DNA of 57,482 nt from Paucimonas sp. (GCA_031253995.1 JAIRVG010000048.1:1-57482), one strand, 5' to 3'; positions 36,027-45,966 are shown, counted from the stretch's first letter. Notes: a model not told the origin generated them from the letters alone. Program-made: numbers and translations.

Positions 36027-36244
36027 TCAGCAGGGTTGAAGGGTGTAAACAGCTCTGCGCTGGCCGTAGATCGCAATTTTCAGCACCTCGTTCCCAGACT
36101 GCGCCGTCTCAGCCAACTTGATGAGCTTGCTCATGCTGTTGACGGTGCTGATCCGGGACTGGTGCTTGAATCTTTTGACCTCAGCAAGCGAGCAAGCACG
36201 GTAAGCCGTCCGTGCGACGTCAACTGCATTTCGAAGGATGAATT
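36027..36244 (-). pseudogene. Coding-like remnant beside repeat copy 3
   Basis: A minus-strand frame ends at 36027 and reads convincingly for about 70 residues (FILRNAVDVARTAYRACSLA ... KLAETAQSGNEVLKIAIYGQ). Upstream it runs into repeat copy 3 with no start codon or ribosome site. It may be the 3' end of a lost gene whose 5' part was replaced by the repeat. I do not recognise the family. Confidence 0.3.
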
Positions 36245-36467
36245 CTGCTGCGCAGAGAGCGAGACCACAAGTCCGCCGCGATCGGCGTGGGAGCGGATTC
36301 ATCCGCGATCGGCGGCGCAGCCGTCGTAAAACCTGAGTTCCGAGTTCGTCTGACACACCGCGCATACAGGTTTTATGGCCGCTTCGCGCCCAATCGCGGC
36401 GGTCCGGCGTCCCGGTGAATCCGCTCCCACGCCGTCCCAGCTAAATCAATGAGTTATGTGTTGTTCT
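36245..36467. repeat. Long dispersed palindromic repeat, copy 3
   Basis: Same orientation as copy 2. It begins near GCGCAGAGAGCGAGACC and includes GGCGTGGGAGCGGATTCATC, GGTTTTATGGCCGCTTCGCG and the edge ATCAATGAGTTATGTGTTG with TTCTA. Compared with copies 1 and 2 it has about 15 extra bases (CGGTCCGGCGTCCCGG region) inside the second arm, shared with copy 4. Confidence 0.8.
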
Positions 36468-36563
36468 ACGAGAGCTGATAATTTGCTCGATCAGCTCAGG
36501 CCTGTACTGGACAGTGTGCGGCATGCTCGGCTTCCTTGCGGGATGTACCTCGACAGAGGTTGG

Positions 36564-36592
36564 TTGACTTGAGTATCAACCGCTCGTAGCAT
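36564..36592 (+). promoter_or_regulatory. Sigma-70 promoter of a candidate small RNA
   Basis: TTGACT (36564-36569) and TAGCAT (36587-36592) are 17 bases apart, with 5/6 and 4/6 matches to consensus. Transcription would begin near 36599, about 90 bases before a strong terminator. Confidence 0.5.
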
Positions 36593-36598
36593 GATCCA

Positions 36599-36690
36599 CA
36601 GGTTGGCATCGAGCTCCAATGGGCGAAAGCTTACGACTCGTTGCAAAGACCGCGAAACACCCACCCCGGCCTTGAGCCGGGGTTTTCGTT
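36599..36690 (+). ncRNA. Candidate small RNA of about 90 nt
   Basis: The stretch runs from the predicted start of the 36564 promoter to the T-run of the terminator at 36664-36686. It includes a single-stranded, C-rich ACACCCACCCC-like part just before the terminator stem, a common layout for base-pairing RNAs. A short plus-strand reading frame begins at 36591 but has no ribosome site. No known sRNA is recognised. The rest of the 36468-36747 gap shows nothing else. Confidence 0.45.
36664..36686 (+). terminator. Rho-independent terminator
   Basis: CCCCGGC-CTTGA-GCCGGGG is followed by TTTTCGTTT on the plus strand. The nearest plus-strand gene upstream, cadR, ends 660 bases earlier, so the terminator probably serves a transcript that starts within the gap. 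Confidence 0.85.
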
Positions 36691-36747
36691 TCTACGCCAC
36701 CTATAAAATGTGGGACAGCGTCCAACTACCCCACAAGGTGGCCAGCC

Positions 36748-37719
36748 TCACACCGCCATCGGCGCAGTCATCGGCGGATGGTGCTCATAGCCTTCCAGGC
36801 TGAAATCGCTCGGCTCGATCTTCTCCAGCCACTCCGGCTCGTACTTGCCGGTCTTGGCGAACTCCGGCACACGATCACTGATCACCAGCTTCGGTGCTTC
36901 CAGCGGCTCGCGGCGCAGTTGCTCGTTGAGCATGTCCAGGTGGTTCTCGTAGACATGCGCATCACCGATGAAATAGGTGAACCAGCGCGGCGTGTAGCCG
37001 GTCAGGCGACCCACCAGCGACAGCAGCGCGGCGCCTTCGGTGAGGTTGAACGGCGTGCCCAGGCCCAGGTCGTTGGAGCGGATGTACAGGGTCAGGGAAA
37101 TCTCTTTGGTCTGGGTGTTCGGGTGGAACTGGTACAGCAGGTGGCACGGCGGCAGGGCCATTTCGTCCAGCTGCGCGCAGTTCCAGCCATGGAACAGGAT
37201 GCGCCGGCTGTTGGGGTCGTTGACGATGGTGTCGACGCACTGGCGGATCTGGTCGATGGCCTTGTACAGCACCACGAACGCTTCGCCGTCTTCCTCGGCC
37301 TCGGCGATCTTCACGAAACCATTCTTCTGCGCCAGCTCGATGGCCGCCGGGTTGCTCAGCGCAATGCGCTTGTACGCCGGCCACTGGCGCCATTGCACGC
37401 CGTAGATCTCGCCGAGGTCGTCAGGGCCCTGGCGGAACGGGTTGGCCAGCCAGGCGGCGTTTTCGTTGGCGTTCTGGTCCCAGACCTTGCAGCCCAGCTC
37501 GCGGAACTGCGCGGCATTCTTCACGCCCCGCAGGAAGCCGACCATCTCGCCAATCGCCGACTTGAACGCCAGCTTGCGCGTGGTGATGGCGGGAAAGCCC
37601 TTCTGCAGGTCGAAGCGCAGCATGGCGCCCGGCAGGGCGATGGTGCGCACGCCGGTGCGGTTTTCCTGAAGGGTGCCGTTCTCGATGACGTCGCGGACCA
37701 GGTCCAGATACTGTTTCAT
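36748..37719 (-). CDS. thyA: Thymidylate synthase ThyA
   Basis: A 323-residue enzyme that methylates dUMP to dTMP with methylene-tetrahydrofolate. The nucleophile Cys lies in [12 protein letters not shown]. Other hallmarks are the N-terminal Arg loop ([13 protein letters not shown]), [13 protein letters not shown] and the dUMP-binding YIGDAH-like [13 protein letters not shown]. It is longer than the 264-residue E. coli enzyme because of an insertion in the middle (around [16 protein letters not shown]), as in the long-form ThyA enzymes. It lies 49 bases after lgt in a tauE-lgt-thyA minus-strand run; lgt-thyA linkage is common in gammaproteobacteria. Confidence 0.96.
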   Translation of the reverse strand: MKQYLDLVRDVIENGTLQENRTGVRTIALPGAMLRFDLQKGFPAITTRKLAFKSAIGEMVGFLRGVKNAAQFRELGCKVWDQNANENAAWLANPFRQGPDDLGEIYGVQWRQWPAYKRIALSNPAAIELAQKNGFVKIAEAEEDGEAFVVLYKAIDQIRQCVDTIVNDPNSRRILFHGWNCAQLDEMALPPCHLLYQFHPNTQTKEISLTLYIRSNDLGLGTPFNLTEGAALLSLVGRLTGYTPRWFTYFIGDAHVYENHLDMLNEQLRREPLEAPKLVISDRVPEFAKTGKYEPEWLEKIEPSDFSLEGYEHHPPMTAPMAV

Positions 37720-37768
37720 AGCGTTCCTGTAACGAAGACGGCAGGGGGATCGCCCCTGCCGTGGAAAA

Positions 37769-38578
37769 TCAGACCGCGGGTTTGACCGTCGGCTTGCGAT
37801 TATAGGCCCACCAGATCAAGGCGAGGCCGCCGGCGATCATCGGCACGCAGAGAATCTGACCCATGGTCAGCCAGCCCCAGGCCAGGTAGCCAAGCTGGGC
37901 GTCCGGTACGCGGACGAATTCGACGATGAAGCGGAAGATCCCGTAGAACAGGGCGAACATACCGGACACCGCCATGGTCGGCCGCGGCTTGCGCGAGTAG
38001 AGCCAGAGGATCAGGAACAGCGCCACGCCTTCCAGGGCGAACTGGTACAGCTGCGACGGGTGGCGCGGCAGTTGCGCCGGGTCGCTGAACGGCGGGAAGA
38101 CCATGGCCCACGGCACGTCGGTGGCCTTGCCCCACAGCTCGGCGTTGATGAAGTTGCCGATGCGCCCGGCACCCAGGCCGATCGGCACCATCGGCGCGAC
38201 GAAGTCCATCAGCTCGAAGAACGACTTGTTGTTGCGCTTGCCGAACCACAAGGCCGCCAGCATCACGCCGATGAAGCCGCCGTGGAACGACATGCCGCCC
38301 TTCCACACTTCGAAGATCAGGGTCGGGTTGGCCAGGTAGGCGCTCAGGTCGTAGAACAGCACGTAGCCAAGCCGTCCGCCGACGATCACCCCCATGGACA
38401 GCCAGAACACCAGGTCCGAGAGCTTTTCCCGGGTCCAGGTGGGATCGAAGCGGTTCAGCCGGCGCGAGGCCAGCAGCCAGGCACCACCGATGCCGACCAG
38501 GTACATCAGGCCATACCAATGGATTTTCAGCGGCCCGATGGCCAGGGCCACGGGATCGATCTGCGGGTAAGGCAGCAT
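37769..38578 (-). CDS. lgt: Prolipoprotein diacylglyceryl transferase Lgt
   Basis: A 269-residue inner-membrane enzyme with seven membrane segments that adds diacylglycerol to the lipobox Cys of preprolipoproteins. The Lgt signature [15 protein letters not shown] (with essential Arg and Asn) is present. Also present are HGGFIGVM with the catalytic-region His and [13 protein letters not shown]. It would process the OpmB lipoprotein among others. It lies 14 bases after the TauE-like gene and 49 bases before thyA, so the three are probably cotranscribed. Confidence 0.96.
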   Translation of the reverse strand: MLPYPQIDPVALAIGPLKIHWYGLMYLVGIGGAWLLASRRLNRFDPTWTREKLSDLVFWLSMGVIVGGRLGYVLFYDLSAYLANPTLIFEVWKGGMSFHGGFIGVMLAALWFGKRNNKSFFELMDFVAPMVPIGLGAGRIGNFINAELWGKATDVPWAMVFPPFSDPAQLPRHPSQLYQFALEGVALFLILWLYSRKPRPTMAVSGMFALFYGIFRFIVEFVRVPDAQLGYLAWGWLTMGQILCVPMIAGGLALIWWAYNRKPTVKPAV

Positions 38579-38592
38579 GATGACTCCTCTCG

Positions 38593-39375
38593 TTAAAGCA
38601 GAAAGCTCAGGCCGACGCAGAACAGCAGCGCGGCGAACAGGCGTTTGAGCAGGCGCGGCGACAGCTTGTGCGCCAGGCGCGCGCCGAAGCGGGCGAAAAA
38701 CATGCTGGTCACGGCGATCCCGACCAGCGCCGGCAGGTAGACGAAGCCGACACTGTGGGCCGGCAGGTGCTCTTCATGCCAGCCCAGGAGCATGAAGCTC
38801 AGGGCGCTGACCAGGGCGATAGGCAGGCCGCAGGCCGACGAAGTGGCCACCGCCTGCTGCATCGGCAGGCTGCGCCAGGTGAGGAACGGCACGGTCAGCG
38901 AGCCGCCGCCGATGCCGAAGATCGCCGAGGCCCAGCCGACGATGCTGCCGGCCAGGGTCAGCCCGGCCTTGCCGGGTACGCCGCGGCTGGCCTTGGGCTT
39001 GAGGTCCAGGGCCATTTGCACGGCGATCACCAGGGCGAACACGCCGATGATCTTCTGCAGGTGCGGGCCCTGGATCAGCGAGGCGGTCTTGGCCCCGATA
39101 CCGGCGCCGATGAGGATGCCCAGGGTCATCCAGGCGAAGATCGGCCACTGCACCGCGCCCTTGCGGTGGTGTTCGCTGATGGCATTGATCGAGGTGAAGA
39201 CGATGGTCGCCAGCGAGGTGCCGACGGCCAGGTGGGTCAGCACCGAGGTATCGAAGCCTTGCAGGGTGAAGCTGAACACCAGCACCGGGACGATGATGAT
39301 GCCGCCACCGACGCCGAACAGCCCGGCCAGCACGCCCGCGCAGGCGCCCAGCAGCAGATAGAGCACGAATTCCAT
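38593..39375 (-). CDS. TauE/SafE-family sulfite/anion exporter-like membrane protein
   Basis: A 260-residue inner-membrane protein with about eight hydrophobic segments in two repeats. Each repeat begins with a Gly-rich segment ([19 protein letters not shown] and [19 protein letters not shown]), the TauE/SafE signature. Members move sulfite, sulfoacetate or other sulfur-containing anions; the substrate here is not known. First gene of the tauE-lgt-thyA run. Convergence with other genes is avoided by a 126-base divergent intergenic space to the NRDE gene. Confidence 0.9.
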   Translation of the reverse strand: MEFVLYLLLGACAGVLAGLFGVGGGIIIVPVLVFSFTLQGFDTSVLTHLAVGTSLATIVFTSINAISEHHRKGAVQWPIFAWMTLGILIGAGIGAKTASLIQGPHLQKIIGVFALVIAVQMALDLKPKASRGVPGKAGLTLAGSIVGWASAIFGIGGGSLTVPFLTWRSLPMQQAVATSSACGLPIALVSALSFMLLGWHEEHLPAHSVGFVYLPALVGIAVTSMFFARFGARLAHKLSPRLLKRLFAALLFCVGLSFLL

Positions 39376-39501
39376 TGTCGCCCCCGGAAAATTCAGTCCG
39401 GCATGGTAACGGAAGGTGGCCCCCGGTCTCCAGTGAAGACGCCGACAGGCAAGTCTGGGTACAGTGGGGCACTACCACAGGCCAGTCCGAAGGGAGCCAC
39501 G

Positions 39502-40248
39502 ATGTGCCTGATCGTTTTCGCCTGGCGGCCGGGTCATGCCCGTCCGCTGATCGTCGCGGCCAACCGTGACGAGTTCCATGCCCGCCCGACCCAGGCCCTG
39601 GCGCCCTGGGACGAGGCGCCCGGGGTGTATGCCGGGCGTGACCTGGAAGCCGGCGGCACCTGGCTGGGGATAGGGCCGCAGGGGCGTTTTGCCGCGCTGA
39701 CCAATATCCGCGATCCGGGGCAGCCGCTGGGCACGCGCTCGCGGGGCGAGCTGGTGGCCGGGTACCTGCGCGGGGAATTGTCGGTGGAGGCGTACCTGGA
39801 GAAGGTTGCGGGCGAGGCGCAGCATTATTCCGGGTTCAATTTGCTGGTGGGCGACGGGCACAGGCTGGGTTACCTGCATGGCGGGGACGCGGCGCCACGG
39901 TTGTTGCCGGCGGGTGTCTATGGGCTGTCGAATGCGGCGCTGGATACGCCGTGGCCGAAGCTGGTGAAGGCGCGAGAGGGGTTACGCGAGCAACTGGACG
40001 AGGCGGATCCGCAGAAGCTGTTTGCCTTGCTCGGGGATGATCGTCAGGCCGCGGATGCCGAGTTGCCGAATACCGGGGTCGGGATGGCGACCGAGCGGCT
40101 GTTGTCCAGTGTGTTCATTGCCAGCCAGAACTATGGGACGCGGGCGAGCACGGTGTTGATTGTCGAGGCGGATGGGACGCGGCGGTTGCTGGAACGGAGC
40201 TTCGGGCCGTTCGGGGGACATCTGGGGGAGGTTGAGCTCAAGGTTTGA
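39502..40248 (+). CDS. NRDE-family protein (TANGO2-like)
   Basis: A 248-residue protein. It begins MCLIVFAWRPGHARPL followed by VAANRDEFHARPT, the N-R-D-E motif that names the family, with a probable N-terminal nucleophile Cys2 after Met removal. GTWLGIG and NLLVGDG further match TANGO2/NRDE proteins. The start at 39502 follows AGGGAG. Bacterial members are linked to haem handling in recent work on homologues, but its reaction is unsettled. It converges with ptsP over a perfect REP palindrome. Confidence 0.88.
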   Translation: MCLIVFAWRPGHARPLIVAANRDEFHARPTQALAPWDEAPGVYAGRDLEAGGTWLGIGPQGRFAALTNIRDPGQPLGTRSRGELVAGYLRGELSVEAYLEKVAGEAQHYSGFNLLVGDGHRLGYLHGGDAAPRLLPAGVYGLSNAALDTPWPKLVKAREGLREQLDEADPQKLFALLGDDRQAADAELPNTGVGMATERLLSSVFIASQNYGTRASTVLIVEADGTRRLLERSFGPFGGHLGEVELKV

Positions 40249-40254
40249 GGCGTC

Positions 40255-40290
40255 ACCCTGTGGGAGCGGGTGAACCCGCTCCCACAGGGT
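40255..40290. repeat. Perfect REP palindrome between convergent genes
   Basis: ACCCTGTGGGAGCGGGT and its exact inverse flank a GA centre. It lies 6 bases after the NRDE stop and 20 bases from the ptsP stop, and probably protects or ends both transcripts. Same core as 25351-25386. Confidence 0.85.
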
Positions 40291-40310
40291 CCTGTTAAAT
40301 CAATGGGGGC

Positions 40311-42590
40311 CTAGACGCCGTGCCCCTGCCCCGGATTGATCATCCGCGACAACCCGAGATTCTTCAGCGCCAGCTGCAACGTACTGTGGATAACCTGCGG
40401 GTTATCGATCTCCATCACCTGCGCCAGCATCTCCTTCGACTTGCCCAGGCTGATCTGGCGCAGCATCCACTTCACCTTCGGCAGGTTGGTGGCGTTCATC
40501 GACAGGCTGTCGAAGCCCATCGCCATCAGCAACACAGCCGCCGCCGGATCACCGGCCATCTCACCGCAGATGCTCACCGGCTTGCCTTCGGCATGGGCCG
40601 CGGTGACCACATGCTGCAGCGCCTGCAGCACCGCCGGGTGCAGGTAGTCGTAGAGGTCGGCGACCCGCGGGTTGTTGCGGTCCACCGCCAGCAGGTACTG
40701 GGTCAGGTCGTTGGAACCCACCGAGAGGAAGTCCACCTGCCGCGCCAGCTCCTTGGTCTGGTACACCGCCGCAGGAATCTCCACCATCACCCCCACCGGC
40801 GGCATCGGCACGTCGGTGCCTTCGTCGCGCACTTCGCCCCAGGCGCGGTGGATCAGGTGCAGGGCTTCTTCCAGTTCGTGAATCCCGGAAATCATCGGCA
40901 GCAGGATGCGCAGGTTGTTCAGGCCTTCGCTGGCCTTGAGCATGGCGCGGGTCTGCACCAGGAAGATTTCCGGGTGGTCGAGGGTGACGCGGATGCCGCG
41001 CCAGCCGAGGAACGGGTTGTCTTCCTTGATCGGGAAGTAGGACAGCGCCTTGTCGCCACCGATATCCAGGCTGCGCATGGTCACCGGCAGCGGATGGAAG
41101 GCCGACAGCTGCTCGCGGTAGATCGCCAGCTGTTCCTTCTCGCTGGGGAAGCGCTGGTTGATCATGAACGGCACTTCGGTGCGGTACAGGCCGACGCCCT
41201 CGGCGCCACGCTGCTGCGCCCGCGCCACGTCGGCGAGCAGGCCGGTGTTGACCCACAGCGGCATGCGGTGGCCGTCGGTGGTCTCGCAGGGCAGTTCGCG
41301 CAGGGCATCGAGGCCCTGGGCCAGCTGGCGCTCTTCCTCGACCACGTCGGCGTACTGCTTGCGCAGCACGTCGCTGGGGTTGGTGTAGACGTCGCCCTTG
41401 TAGCCGTCGACGATCATCTGGATGCCGTCGACCTTGGAATACGGCAGGTCGACCAGGCCCATCACCGTGGGAATGCCCATGGCGCGGGCGAGGATCGCCA
41501 CGTGGGAGTTGCCCGAGCCCAGTACCGAGACCAGGCCGACCAGCTTGCCTTCCGGCACTTCGCCGAGCATCGCCGGGGTCAGTTCTTCACTGACGAGAAT
41601 GGTGTTGTCCGGGTACACCAGCGACAGCTGGCGGGCTTCCTGGAGGTAGGCCAGCAGGCGCCGGCCAAGGTCCTTCACGTCGGACGCGCGCTCGCGCAGG
41701 TAGGCGTCGTCCATCAGTTCGAAGCGGTTGACGTGCTCTCCGACCACCTGGCGCAGGGCGCCCTGGGCCCATTGGCCGGTCTTGATGACCTCGACCACCT
41801 CGCCGCCCAGCGCGGCGTCGTCGAGCATCATCAGGTAGACGTCGAACAACGCCCGCTCTTCCGGGCGCAGCTGGGTGGCCAGCTTGGCCGAGAGGGTGCG
41901 CATGTCGCTGCGCACGCCTTCGAGGGCGTTGTTGAAGAGTTTCAGTTCGGCATCGATATCGGTGACGGTCTTGTCCGGCACCACGTCCAGATCGGCCGGC
42001 GGCAGCATGACCACCGCGGTACCCACGGCAGCACCCGGCGAGCCTGGCACGCCGACGAACTTGGCTTCCTGGATGCCCTTGCCCTGACGGCCCAGGCCAC
42101 GGATCGAACCGGTGGCCTCGGCATGGGCGATAACCCCGGCGAGCTGCGCGCTCATGGTGACGAGGAAGGCTTCCTCGCCTTCGTCGAACTGGCGGCGCTC
42201 CTTCTGCTGGATGACCAGCACGCCCACCACGCGGCGGTGGTGGATGATCGGTGCACCGAGGAAGGAAGCGAAACGCTCCTCGCCGGTCTCGGCGAAGTAG
42301 CGGTAGCGCGGGTGATCGGCGGCGTTTTCCAGGTTCAGCGGTTCTTCCCGGGTACCGACCAGGCCGACCAGGCCCTCGTTCGGCGCCATGCTGACCTTGC
42401 CGATGGAGCGCTTGTTCAGGCCCTCACTGGCCATCAGGACGAAGCGGTTGGTTTCCGGGTCGAGCAGGTACACCGAGCAGACCTGGCTGCCCATGGCCTC
42501 TTTGACGCGCAAGACAATGATCCCCAACGCCGTCTTGAGATCCTTGGCGGAGTTAACTTCCTGGACGATCTTGCGCAGCGTATTGAGCAT
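40311..42590 (-). CDS. ptsP: PtsP, enzyme I of the nitrogen phosphotransferase system
   Basis: A 759-residue PEP-protein phosphotransferase that feeds phosphate to NPr and PtsN. An N-terminal GAF domain (about residues 1-165) contains SQVCSVYLLDPETNRFVLMA. The phospho-His lies in GSGNSHVAILARAMGIP, and the PEP-binding barrel includes YRTEVPFMI and SVGSNDLTQYLLAVDR. The start at 42590 gives the family N-terminus MLNTLRKIVQEVN. It lies 22 bases after rppH on the same strand, an arrangement conserved across gammaproteobacteria. Confidence 0.96.
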   Translation of the reverse strand: MLNTLRKIVQEVNSAKDLKTALGIIVLRVKEAMGSQVCSVYLLDPETNRFVLMASEGLNKRSIGKVSMAPNEGLVGLVGTREEPLNLENAADHPRYRYFAETGEERFASFLGAPIIHHRRVVGVLVIQQKERRQFDEGEEAFLVTMSAQLAGVIAHAEATGSIRGLGRQGKGIQEAKFVGVPGSPGAAVGTAVVMLPPADLDVVPDKTVTDIDAELKLFNNALEGVRSDMRTLSAKLATQLRPEERALFDVYLMMLDDAALGGEVVEVIKTGQWAQGALRQVVGEHVNRFELMDDAYLRERASDVKDLGRRLLAYLQEARQLSLVYPDNTILVSEELTPAMLGEVPEGKLVGLVSVLGSGNSHVAILARAMGIPTVMGLVDLPYSKVDGIQMIVDGYKGDVYTNPSDVLRKQYADVVEEERQLAQGLDALRELPCETTDGHRMPLWVNTGLLADVARAQQRGAEGVGLYRTEVPFMINQRFPSEKEQLAIYREQLSAFHPLPVTMRSLDIGGDKALSYFPIKEDNPFLGWRGIRVTLDHPEIFLVQTRAMLKASEGLNNLRILLPMISGIHELEEALHLIHRAWGEVRDEGTDVPMPPVGVMVEIPAAVYQTKELARQVDFLSVGSNDLTQYLLAVDRNNPRVADLYDYLHPAVLQALQHVVTAAHAEGKPVSICGEMAGDPAAAVLLMAMGFDSLSMNATNLPKVKWMLRQISLGKSKEMLAQVMEIDNPQVIHSTLQLALKNLGLSRMINPGQGHGV

Positions 42591-42612
42591 GGCTCGGGGT
42601 CGAACTCCGTCG

Positions 42613-43092
42613 TCAGTCGCGCGCCAGCAGGCGCGGGGCAAGCTCTTTGAGCGCGCGGCGATACACCTCGCGCTTGAATGTCACCACCTGGCCCAGCGGG
42701 TACCAATAGCTGACCCAGCGCCAGCCATCGAACTCCGGTTTGCCGGTCAGGTCCATCCGCACCCGCTGTTCATTGGACACCAGGCGCAGCAGGAACCACT
42801 TCTGTTTCTGGCCGATGCACAGCGGTTGGCTGTGGGTGCGGACCAGACGTTGGGGTAAACGATAACGCAACCAGCCACGGGTACAGGCAAGAATTTCCAC
42901 GTCCTGACGCTCAAGGCCTACTTCTTCATTCAACTCGCGGTACAGAGCATCTTCCGGTGTTTCATCGGGGTTGATTCCCCCTTGTGGAAACTGCCAGGCA
43001 TCCTGGTTGATTCGCCGGGCCCATAGCACCTGTCCAAGATCATTCGTCAGAATGATCCCGACATTGGGGCGAAAACCATCGGGGTCGATCAC
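42613..43092 (-). CDS. rppH: RNA pyrophosphohydrolase RppH (Nudix)
   Basis: A 159-residue Nudix hydrolase that removes pyrophosphate from mRNA 5' ends, starting decay. The Nudix box is intact, from GGINPDE to RELNEEVGL. The start is a GTG at 43092 ([14 protein letters not shown], the normal RppH beginning) with GAGG upstream; an ATG further upstream would add unrelated residues. First of the rppH-ptsP pair. Divergent from the HAD gene over 141 bases containing a perfect inverted repeat. Confidence 0.95.
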   Translation of the reverse strand: MIDPDGFRPNVGIILTNDLGQVLWARRINQDAWQFPQGGINPDETPEDALYRELNEEVGLERQDVEILACTRGWLRYRLPQRLVRTHSQPLCIGQKQKWFLLRLVSNEQRVRMDLTGKPEFDGWRWVSYWYPLGQVVTFKREVYRRALKELAPRLLARD

Positions 43093-43182
43093 GGCAGCAA
43101 CCTCGCAAACGCATGTCGCCGCATTGTTCCACAAAGCTTGCAAGGCCAGCAACGCGCCCGCCATACCTTATGTGCAGCTCCG

Positions 43183-43212
43183 TGAAAAGTCCGTATTCTG
43201 TGGGACTTTTCA
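43183..43212. promoter_or_regulatory. Perfect 10-bp inverted repeat between rppH and the HAD gene
   Basis: TGAAAAGTCC and GGACTTTTCA flank a 10-base spacer. The right arm ends 21 bases before the HAD start. It could be an operator or a hairpin in the 5' untranslated region of the HAD mRNA. Confidence 0.45.
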
Positions 43213-43233
43213 GATGTTGCGAGTGACTCTTCC

Positions 43234-43890
43234 ATGCGCCTGGCTTTATTCGATCTGGACAACACCCTCCTCGGCGGCGACAGCGACCACGCCTGGGGCG
43301 ACTACCTGTGCGCCCGCGGCATTCTCGACCCGGTGGAATACCAGAACCGCAACGATGCCTTCTACCAGGACTACCTGGCCGGCAAGCTGGACCTGCAGGC
43401 CTACCTGAACTTCAGCCTGGAGATCCTGGCCACCACCGAGATGGCCCAGCTCGACGAATGGCATGGCGACTTCATGCGCGACTGCGTCGAACCGATCATC
43501 CTGCCCAAGGCCCTGGCCCTGCTGAAGAAGCACCGCGACGCCGGCGACAAGCTGGTGATCATCACCGCCACCAACCGCTTCATCACCGGGCCGATCGCCA
43601 AGCGCCTGGAGGTGGAGACCCTGCTGGCCACCGAGTGCGAGCTGGTGGACGGCCGCTATACCGGGCGCAGCATCGACGTGCCGTGCTTCCGCGAAGGCAA
43701 GGTGACCCGCCTGCGCACCTGGCTGGCAGAGAATGGCCTGAACCTGGAAGGCAGCTACTTCTATAGCGACTCGATGAACGACCTGCCGCTGCTGGAACAG
43801 GTGGACAACCCGGTGGCGGTCGATCCGGACCCGAACCTGCGGGCAGAAGCGGAGAAACGCGGCTGGCCGGTGATCAGCCTGCGGGATTGA
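43234..43890 (+). CDS. HAD-family phosphatase (SerB-like, subclass IB)
   Basis: A 218-residue phosphatase. Motif I is [14 protein letters not shown] (nucleophile and acid Asp), motif II is ITATN, the Lys is in the REGKVTRL region, and motif IV is [11 protein letters not shown]. The alpha-helical cap after motif I fits small phosphorylated substrates. The P. aeruginosa homologue at the same position next to rppH has been reported as histidinol-phosphate phosphatase, as far as I recall; phosphoserine phosphatase is the other family role. It is monocistronic, with an inverted repeat just upstream. Confidence 0.85.
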   Translation: MRLALFDLDNTLLGGDSDHAWGDYLCARGILDPVEYQNRNDAFYQDYLAGKLDLQAYLNFSLEILATTEMAQLDEWHGDFMRDCVEPIILPKALALLKKHRDAGDKLVIITATNRFITGPIAKRLEVETLLATECELVDGRYTGRSIDVPCFREGKVTRLRTWLAENGLNLEGSYFYSDSMNDLPLLEQVDNPVAVDPDPNLRAEAEKRGWPVISLRD

Positions 43891-43896
43891 CGTGCA

Positions 43897-44325
43897 TCAG
43901 ACCGGCTTGATGCCCATCAGGCCGGCGATGGCGATGAAACACACGCCGCTGAACAGTGCCAGGGCCAGGGTGAACCGCGGTTTGCCCCTGGCCGGCTCGG
44001 TGCGCAGGCGATTGACCCGGGCCAGCAGCCAGAACCAGGCCAGCGCGCCGACGGTATAGAGCAGGCTGGAACCCAGCACCCAGGTCTGCCCCAGCGGCCA
44101 GCCCATCAGGTGCACCAGCCACCAGCCGGTAAACGGCAGGCTCAACAGGCCCAGTGCCATCCCCAGCCAGAGAAAACCCTGCGGACGCCCCAGCAGCCGC
44201 CCGAAGACCGCTGCGTCACCGGCGCGCCGTGTGCGCCAGGTCCAGACCGCCAGCCCCAGCGCGCTGCCCAGCAGCAGGACGAGGGCCATCACGTGGGCGA
44301 CTTTCAGGGCGGTCAGGGTTTCCAT
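43897..44325 (-). CDS. DUF2269 inner-membrane protein
   Basis: A 142-residue protein with four hydrophobic segments, starting METLTALKVAHVMALVLLLG. The His in KVAHV and the aromatic FTGWWLVHLMGW are typical of the DUF2269 family, which resembles small haem-copper-like or urate-oxidase-associated membrane domains. The ATG has GAGGAA 9 bases upstream. Convergent with the HAD gene (6 bases between stops) and 39 bases downstream of ilvA on the same strand. Function unknown. Confidence 0.75.
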   Translation of the reverse strand: METLTALKVAHVMALVLLLGSALGLAVWTWRTRRAGDAAVFGRLLGRPQGFLWLGMALGLLSLPFTGWWLVHLMGWPLGQTWVLGSSLLYTVGALAWFWLLARVNRLRTEPARGKPRFTLALALFSGVCFIAIAGLMGIKPV

Positions 44326-44364
44326 GGCAGCGATTTCCTCAGGCGTTGCTCAAAGCGTAGCCGC

Positions 44365-45876
44365 TCAGCCGAGGAACAGCCGGTACGCCGGGTTGCCGGT
44401 TTCGTCCCAGTACGGGTAGCCGATCTTCTCCAGCGCCGCCGGCACCAGGTGGCGCTCGTCTTCCGGCACCTGCAGGCCAGCCACCACGCGACCATCCGCC
44501 GCGCCGTGGTTGCGGTAGTGGAACATCGAGATGTTCCAGCGCCCGCCCAGCTTGTTGAGGAAGTTGAACAGCGCGCCCGGCCGCTCGGGGACTTCGAAGC
44601 GCAGCACCAGTTCGTCGGCAACCTCGGCATGCCCGCCGACCATGTGCCGCAGGTGCAGCTTGGCCAGTTCGTTGTCGGTCATGTCCAGTACCGGGAAGCC
44701 CTGCTCGGTCAGGTGCTGGATCAGCGCGCTGCGCGGGTCGGTGTCCGGGTGGGTCTGCACGCCGACGAAGATGTGCGCTTCGCCGCCGGTGTGGTAGCGG
44801 TAGTTGAATTCGGTGATCTGGCGCTTGCCGATGGCCTCGCAGAAGGCCTTGAAGCTGCCCGGCTGCTCGGGAATGGTCACGGCGATGATGGCTTCGCGGC
44901 CCTCGCCCAGCTCGGCGCGCTCGGCGACATGGCGCAGGCGGTCGAAGTTGACGTTGGCACCGGAGTCGATGGCCACCAGGGTCTGGCCGCTGACACCGCG
45001 CTGTTCCACGTACTTCTTGATCCCGGCCACGCCCAGGGCGCCGGCCGGCTCGGTGATCGAGCGGGTATCGTCGTAGATGTCCTTGATCGCCGCGCAGATC
45101 TCGTCGGTGCTGACGGTGATGACTTCATCGACGTACTGCTTGCAGATATCGAAGGTGTGCTGGCCGATCTGCGCCACCGCCACGCCATCGGCGAACAGCC
45201 CGACCTGCGGCAGCACCACGCGCTCGCCGGCGGCCATGGCGGCCTGCAGGCAGTTGGAGTCGTCCGGCTCGACGCCGATGATCCTGATCTCGGGACGCAG
45301 GTACTTCACGTAGGCCGCGATACCGGCGATCAGGCCGCCACCGCCGACCGGCACGAAGATCGCGTCCAGTTGGCCCGGGTGCTGGCGCAGGATCTCCATG
45401 GCCACGGTGCCTTGCCCTGCGATGGTGTGCGGGTCGTCGTATGGATGGACGTAGACGAAGCCCTTCTCCTCCACCAGTTTCAGCGAGTACGCCAGCGCCT
45501 CGGGGAAGGAGTCGCCGTGCAGGACCACCTTGCCGCCACGGGAGCGCACGCCCTCGACCTTGATCTCCGGGGTGGTGCGCGGCATCACGATGGTCGCCTT
45601 GACCCCCATTTCCTTCGCCGCCAGGGCCAGGCCCTGGGCGTGGTTGCCGGCCGAGGCGGTGACCACGCCGCGGGAGCGCTCTTCCACGCTCAGTTGCGCC
45701 AGCTTGTTGTAGGCGCCGCGGATCTTGAAGGAAAACACCGGCTGCAGGTCCTCGCGCTTGAGCAGCACCTGGTTGCCGAGGCGCTTGCTCAGCTGGCCGG
45801 CGGCTTGCAGAGGGGTTTCCACGGCGACGTCGTAGACGCGCGAGGTGAGGATCTTCTTGACGTACTGTTCGAGCAT
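44365..45876 (-). CDS. ilvA: Biosynthetic threonine ammonia-lyase IlvA
   Basis: A 503-residue PLP enzyme that makes 2-oxobutanoate from threonine for isoleucine synthesis. The PLP Lys is in [12 protein letters not shown], and the Gly-rich phosphate loop is [11 protein letters not shown]. Two C-terminal ACT-like regulatory domains (about residues 325-503) indicate feedback control by isoleucine and valine, which distinguishes it from the short catabolic form. It is divergent from rpiA, as in other pseudomonads. Confidence 0.96.
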   Translation of the reverse strand: MLEQYVKKILTSRVYDVAVETPLQAAGQLSKRLGNQVLLKREDLQPVFSFKIRGAYNKLAQLSVEERSRGVVTASAGNHAQGLALAAKEMGVKATIVMPRTTPEIKVEGVRSRGGKVVLHGDSFPEALAYSLKLVEEKGFVYVHPYDDPHTIAGQGTVAMEILRQHPGQLDAIFVPVGGGGLIAGIAAYVKYLRPEIRIIGVEPDDSNCLQAAMAAGERVVLPQVGLFADGVAVAQIGQHTFDICKQYVDEVITVSTDEICAAIKDIYDDTRSITEPAGALGVAGIKKYVEQRGVSGQTLVAIDSGANVNFDRLRHVAERAELGEGREAIIAVTIPEQPGSFKAFCEAIGKRQITEFNYRYHTGGEAHIFVGVQTHPDTDPRSALIQHLTEQGFPVLDMTDNELAKLHLRHMVGGHAEVADELVLRFEVPERPGALFNFLNKLGGRWNISMFHYRNHGAADGRVVAGLQVPEDERHLVPAALEKIGYPYWDETGNPAYRLFLG

Positions 45877-45966
45877 CGGGAAAGCATCACGGGCGGCTGG
45901 ACGGGGGATCGGAGTCTACCCCAGCGCCTTGTCGGGCGACCACAGCAAACCGGGGGTTTTAGCCGC

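Noticed and set aside
36521..36561. Lipoprotein-like short peptide MLGFLAGCTSTEVG in the gap before thyA
   Set aside because: Only about 14 codons, no ribosome site and no homologous context; probably chance.
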